This document shows, in pieces, positions 60,801 through 64,000 of a stretch of 64,000 nucleotides of DNA. The stretch's first letter is position 1; each line of letters starts with the position of its first letter. The notes under the pieces were generated by a model that worked only from the letters and a program-made list of their open reading frames with translations, was not told the DNA's origin and made no database searches. Made by a program: the position numbers and the translations under genes. Origin of the DNA: Effrenium voratum (taxonomy: Eukaryota; Sar; Dinophyceae; Suessiales; Symbiodiniaceae). The stretch is from assembly GCA_963377175.1 (NCBI GenBank), contig CAUJNA010000500.1, positions 106,001-170,000 of the forward strand. The letters run 5' to 3'.

Positions 60801-61407
60801 TCTGTTAATATTTTCGCTTGCACAAGCCAGCCCAGGCATCCAGCTCTGTTAATATTTTCGCTCCAGCAGGCTGTCTGGCAGCTCTTTCCGTTAAATAAAT
60901 GGAACTGCCTTGGAAAGCCACAACTTGAAAACGTACCCCAACGTCAGTCAAGTCTTGCAAGCTGCACCTGTGCGTCTGCCGTCTGCGCAGCACCCAGGAG
61001 GCACGTTTTCGCACTGACTTATTGGTGGAAGCCACAATAGGAACAACAGTCGCACGCGAAACTCTAGCCTCGACGATCAAGACTGGGCGGCCAGCCAGAG
61101 TAGCGCATAGACCGGCAGCTGGCTGCAGCCCTGCCGTTGGGCGCGGGGGCAGCACGTCAGCGCATGGCATGAAGAGGCCCGTGGCTTGGAGAGACTGCAG
61201 CACCGGCAAGGTTCGGCCAGCAATCATGTGCCTGAGTCGTAAGTTTTTCGTTCTCAACCGCTTGCTTTCTGTGTTGATGTGAGCAGCATGGCCGGCCGCA
61301 GCTGGCGCGCACGCGCTCCGCTTCCGACCAGCACGCTCGCTGGCCCGCAGGCGCGCGCATCTTCTGGCCAGCGCCGCTGCAGCTAGGCCGCGCTTTTTAC
61401 TAGCCAT
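57809..61407 (-). CDS. Probable DDE transposase gene, interrupted
   Basis: From ATG 61407 (MASKKRGLAA) to the stop at 57809. The parts are 61407-60862 plus one copy of the duplication, 60773 to 60125, about 59918 to 59752, and 59609 to 57809, roughly 1,000-1,100 codons. A zinc-ribbon-like C-x2-C-x5-C (CRTCKTRKAPC, about 60530-60565) precedes DGHFDLASR (about 60140), then CTDTYGKHR, VCGDPRHDIINLRRAL (about 59510) and SVERLWAQAQQCFP (about 58820). This spacing of D, D and E is that of DDE transposases, which cut and join transposon ends in the nucleus. The family is not certain. Breaks are an exact 44-bp tandem duplication, one likely GT-AG intron and an A-rich insertion between 18-bp repeats; each removal restores the frame. 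The upstream region is duplicated before the next gene. Confidence 0.5.
59610..59769 (-). mobile_element. Intron-like A-rich insertion B, flanked by 18-bp direct repeats
   Basis: CGCTGAGCTTTCCACACG occurs at 59610-59627 and 59752-59769. The 124 bp between are poly(A)-like on the minus strand near one end (59720-59751) and contain a second partial copy of the flank (ccacgcgctgagcg, 59634-59647). Removing 142 bp (insert plus one repeat) joins VYDNVWKAQR to VALDTASHV in frame. Reading through also stays open here, but with a Lys/Asn run unlike protein. Confidence 0.65.
59919..60124 (-). other. Probable intron, ~206 bp
   Basis: Donor CCCGG/GTGAAGG at 60124; acceptor CCTTTGAG/GAGC at 59919 gives the correct frame (EQKADLRPD) and an AG-G context. 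Other acceptors nearby fit less well. Boundaries are tentative. Confidence 0.4.
60774..60861. repeat. Exact 44-bp tandem duplication in the transposase gene
   Basis: 60774-60817 equals 60818-60861 base for base. The extra 44 bp shift the frame and split the ORF into overlapping 200- and 241-codon parts that share AKILTELDAWAGLCK. Confidence 0.9.
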
Positions 61408-61437
61408 GAGGCGTGACTAGCTCTGTCGCCGGCCCTG

Positions 61438-61674
61438 TTGGGGTGAAGATTGTCTGAATGTTGCTGCGGTCCCTTGGGGAGCCGCTTGAGCCACAAGCTG
61501 AACGCCCACGCGCAAATGAAGCAACATGGCAGTTAGCATCCGCAAATGCACGGCTAGGCTGCAGCTTCTCGAAAAGAAAGCCCAACCTTTGGCGTGAGCG
61601 TGGGAGGCAGGAACATTAGAGCTGGCCAACGCAGACATCATGAACTCTTGCTGACTGCTTGATGTGTTTGTTGG
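61438..61674 (-). repeat. ~240-bp repeat upstream of the transposase gene
   Basis: About 80-85% similar to 63655-63914, which lies directly upstream of the 464-codon gene. Blocks GGTCCCTT..GGAGCCGCTTGAGCCACAAGC and CTCGAAAAGAAAGCCCAACCTTTGG are conserved. On the minus strand it contains TGGCTCAAG, nine bases of the spliced-leader 3' end. It may be a shared 5' untranslated/promoter region or a terminal repeat of one element. Confidence 0.8.
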
Positions 61675-62241
61675 AGCGCGTAAAGAAGGACTTGGGCAAA
61701 GGCATAACACGCAAGGGCCGTAAGCACAAGGACCGTAAGCACTTACTTGTGTCCAAACGCAAGGTAAGGCGCGCACGCTGAAAGCAAAGGCCTGTGGTGG
61801 AACAAGTCCCTCTTGTCCAGCACCACTGGGCAAGAGCACCTCCGCTGGCACAAGTTAATCAAGAAACTGAAGAAACCCTTAGCGCAAAGAAAAAACCTTT
61901 TGGCTAGGGAAAGGTGGGCGCAGCTGACATCCCTTGCTCAACACACATGCTCTTAATAACTCTCCAGCAGTCCAGGAGTCTCGTGTTGCACGCAGTGTTA
62001 CGGCGGCCTTGTAGCCGAGCGGCTCTTCCGCTGCGGCGTGGAGGAAGTTTGTGGTCTCGCAGAAGCGCCTTAGGAGAAAGATGTAGTCTTTTCGTTGGCT
62101 GTTTGACAAGTTCCCACTCCACCTTCATGCTCGCAACCTTGGCACGGACGATAACTGGGCCTACAGAGAGACATTGGTTTCTCACGTCCTGCTCTGCTGG
62201 ACATCAACACAACATACTCCAAACCTTACTGGCCGCAACCC
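61675..62241. other. Spacer between two minus-strand genes
   Basis: Contains a short repeat (aagggccgtaagcac / aaggaccgtaagcac, 61706-61743). No convincing ORF. Confidence 0.5.
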
Positions 62242-63636
62242 CTACTCGCTTTGAGGCAGCCCAGCGCATATTTTTCTAACTCCTGCGCAACGTCTGACTC
62301 CTTTGTCTTCAGCCTGTCGCCGTAGTCGCTCCCAGTCTCGCCACGACGCCTGCTCCCTGGGAGGCGGCAATTGAAACCTGACTTTCCACAGGTTTTTGTC
62401 CAACGCGCAGCGGAAGCCCGAGATGTACACGGCTGCAGGCAGGGCCTTCTCCTCCTTGGTCATGCAGTGCCAAGCGGGGCCGAAGAACAAGCCACTCCAG
62501 TAGTGTCCTGCGAGTGTTCGGTCTCTGCTCAAGCAGCCCTGGAGAGTGTCATGGGACATGGCGTGCTTTCGCAAGCGGCCGTGCTGCAAGTTGTAGCACT
62601 GCCTGGGCCCGGGTCCACCTGGGCTGATATCACTGCCTAAGGAAGCGCAGCATGACACTGTGTCTCGCAGGAGCAGCGCGAGATTCTTGCAATTGTACCC
62701 TGTGCCTTTCATACCAGGAAGCTTTTGAAGGGCTGCCCACGCTTGTGCCTCTGACTTCGCGCGCTGCAGTTCCCGAAAAATCTTGGCGGCAAGTGCCACT
62801 GTCGGGAGGCCTTGCAAACATAAGTGGGCTTGCAGCAAGCGAGTGGCGTCCGAACTTACAGCGACGGCCGTGCTCCCGGGCGCATCCTCCTCCTCCTCTT
62901 CCGAGCCAGGGTCCTCAGGACAAGGCGCTGACTGGAAGAAGCCGGCGACCCCTGTGCTTGCGACTTTGCTCCACTGGTTTGCGCGCAGCCTGTTGGGGTT
63001 GTACCGCCTGTGGAACGGGTTTCCCTGGCATCCTAGCACAGCGCTTTCATAGAGCCAGCCCAAGTTCATGTTCGCGCCGCCGTCCACCTGCGCCGACTTG
63101 AAGGCGCGGAAGTGCTGCTGGACGGAGTTCACAAAAGCCCTGGAGCCGAAGAAGAACACTACCAGCGTCAAGCAGAAGGCGTCCAAGGCAGACGTACTAA
63201 CTTGGACGATGAGCCGCACTCTTTCTTGATGCCACTCTGAATTGAATGCCAGTGGCTCTTCCCAGTCATATTTTTGAATCCAGTCAGCGCAGGAAAGCCC
63301 AAGCCAGGAATGCTTGGAAACCTGACTGGCCAAGGGTTTGCCTAGGCGCCTTTCGACAGTGGCTACTTGACGCATCACCATGCATTTCCAAAATGCCTCC
63401 TCCATGTGCAGAACCTCGCGGACCTTCAGCTTGAAATTCCGCGACCGTCTTTCTTGCTGCTGGGAAGCGACGCGCTTCCTCAGTCTAGACACAAAGGAGC
63501 TGTCTACGGCCACGCCAGGCAGGGCCGCTTGCACACGCTGGGTGAGCCGCTGAGCTGGCTTCCCACGTTTCCGGACCTCTTGCCGCACGGTTTCTGCAAC
63601 CCCTGCTGGCTTTTTCTTGACTAGCTTCGGCGCCAT
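62242..63636 (-). CDS. 464-aa protein with HhH-like motif, possibly glycosylase-related
   Basis: ATG 63636 (MAPKLVKKKP) follows the duplicated upstream region by 18 nt. The frame is uninterrupted to the stop at 62242. A basic N-terminus (about 1-75) is followed by a helical region (EEAFWKCMVMRQ, about 78-90). A Glu-rich acidic run lies near 245-255. LPGMKGTGYNCKN (about 306-318) then GGPGPRQCYNLQHG (about 340-353) resemble the helix-hairpin-helix of DNA-glycosylase-fold enzymes, including the pyrophosphorylase-like branch acting on modified thymine that has been linked to DNA modification systems. That assignment is weak and rests on two short motifs. Sharing its upstream repeat with the transposase gene suggests it belongs to the same mobile element. 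Confidence 0.55.
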   Translation of the reverse strand: MAPKLVKKKPAGVAETVRQEVRKRGKPAQRLTQRVQAALPGVAVDSSFVSRLRKRVASQQQERRSRNFKLKVREVLHMEEAFWKCMVMRQVATVERRLGKPLASQVSKHSWLGLSCADWIQKYDWEEPLAFNSEWHQERVRLIVQVSTSALDAFCLTLVVFFFGSRAFVNSVQQHFRAFKSAQVDGGANMNLGWLYESAVLGCQGNPFHRRYNPNRLRANQWSKVASTGVAGFFQSAPCPEDPGSEEEEEDAPGSTAVAVSSDATRLLQAHLCLQGLPTVALAAKIFRELQRAKSEAQAWAALQKLPGMKGTGYNCKNLALLLRDTVSCCASLGSDISPGGPGPRQCYNLQHGRLRKHAMSHDTLQGCLSRDRTLAGHYWSGLFFGPAWHCMTKEEKALPAAVYISGFRCALDKNLWKVRFQLPPPREQASWRDWERLRRQAEDKGVRRCAGVRKICAGLPQSE

Positions 63637-63654
63637 GTCGCTGCTTAGGGCCTT

Positions 63655-63914
63655 TATTGAGGTGAAGTTTTTTTGGAATATTGCCGCGGTCCCTTAAGGA
63701 GCCGCTTGAGCCACAAGCGGAACGCCCGCGCGCAAATGAGGCAACATGGCAATTAGTATCCGCAAATACGCTGCTAGATTGCATCTACTCGAAAAGAAAG
63801 CCCAACCTTTGGTGCGAGCGCGGGGGGTAGGAACGCTTGAGCTGGCCGCCAAACGCAGACATCATGAGCTCTCGCTGAGTGTTTGATGCGGCACTTTTGC
63901 TGTGCTTGTTGGGG
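63655..63914 (-). repeat. ~250-bp repeat upstream of the 464-aa gene
   Basis: Partner of 61438-61674, with a small extra segment near 63888. Both copies encode on the minus strand a similar short peptide (NCHVASFARGRSACGSSGS), but no start is obvious. Confidence 0.8.
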
Positions 63915-64000
63915 TGGAAGGTCAACCTTCCTGTCAAAAAGCGCCCTTTTGACCCAAGTCCTTTCACAAGGTTTGCTAGATTTCCCAATTCCTTCGCCCT
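63915..64000. other. Window edge
   Basis: Contains a small perfect hairpin GTCAAAA-agcgccc-TTTTGAC (63933-63953). An ORF on the minus strand enters from the right; too little is visible to judge. Confidence 0.4.

Overview
This window is almost certainly nuclear DNA of a dinoflagellate, probably Symbiodiniaceae-like, although the species cannot be named from sequence alone. The main evidence is as follows. The last 10-12 nt of the dinoflagellate spliced leader (TTTTGGCTCAAG) lie in or upstream of several mobile elements. There are very large Ty1/copia polyproteins carrying a methyltransferase-like domain. A decayed Rep-like gene and extensive simple and satellite repeats are present, and the genes at the right end are intron-split and all on one strand. 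I see no rRNA or tRNA gene, no CRISPR array and no bacterial operon.

Layout. 0-2.2 kb is repeats and AT-rich spacer. 2.2-8.0 kb is copia element 1: a 264-bp 5' LTR, a tRNA-iMet-type primer site, and gag-protease-integrase-methyltransferase-like coding, broken by a 1-nt deletion and cut off before the reverse transcriptase. 8.0-17.7 kb is spacer with low-complexity blocks, a minus-strand Rep-like pseudogene (10.5-11.9 kb), compound microsatellites and a ~2 kb unit with inverted ends (15.3-17.3 kb). 17.777-31.243 kb is copia element 2, essentially complete: LTRs of 303 bp that look identical, a 5-bp GGGGG target-site duplication, the whole gag-pol polyprotein, and an extra ~1,270-codon gene between pol and the 3' LTR.

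33.9-41.05 kb is a third retrotransposon of another family: a 1,851-codon gag-like ORF and a truncated pol start with a VDTG protease. 41.05-52.2 kb is a repeat field of microsatellite stacks, ~0.7-kb segmental copies, a ~0.75/1.4-kb satellite with a strong hairpin in each unit, and a 70-bp minisatellite. 53.8-63.6 kb holds three minus-strand genes: a multi-exon gene of unknown function, a probable DDE transposase gene, and a 464-codon gene with a helix-hairpin-helix-like motif.

The most unusual content is the extra gene of element 2. It joins a Tpt1/KptA-like (RNA 2'-phosphotransferase, ADP-ribosyltransferase fold) domain to an endonuclease/exonuclease/phosphatase (EEP) domain, in a retrotransposon that already has its own integrase and a methyltransferase-like domain. 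Second are two short A-rich insertions in the right-hand genes. Each is flanked by a 13- or 18-bp direct repeat, and removing the insert plus one repeat copy exactly restores the reading frame, as expected of introner-like elements. Third are the spliced-leader remnants at similar positions in the 5' regions of three retrotransposons.
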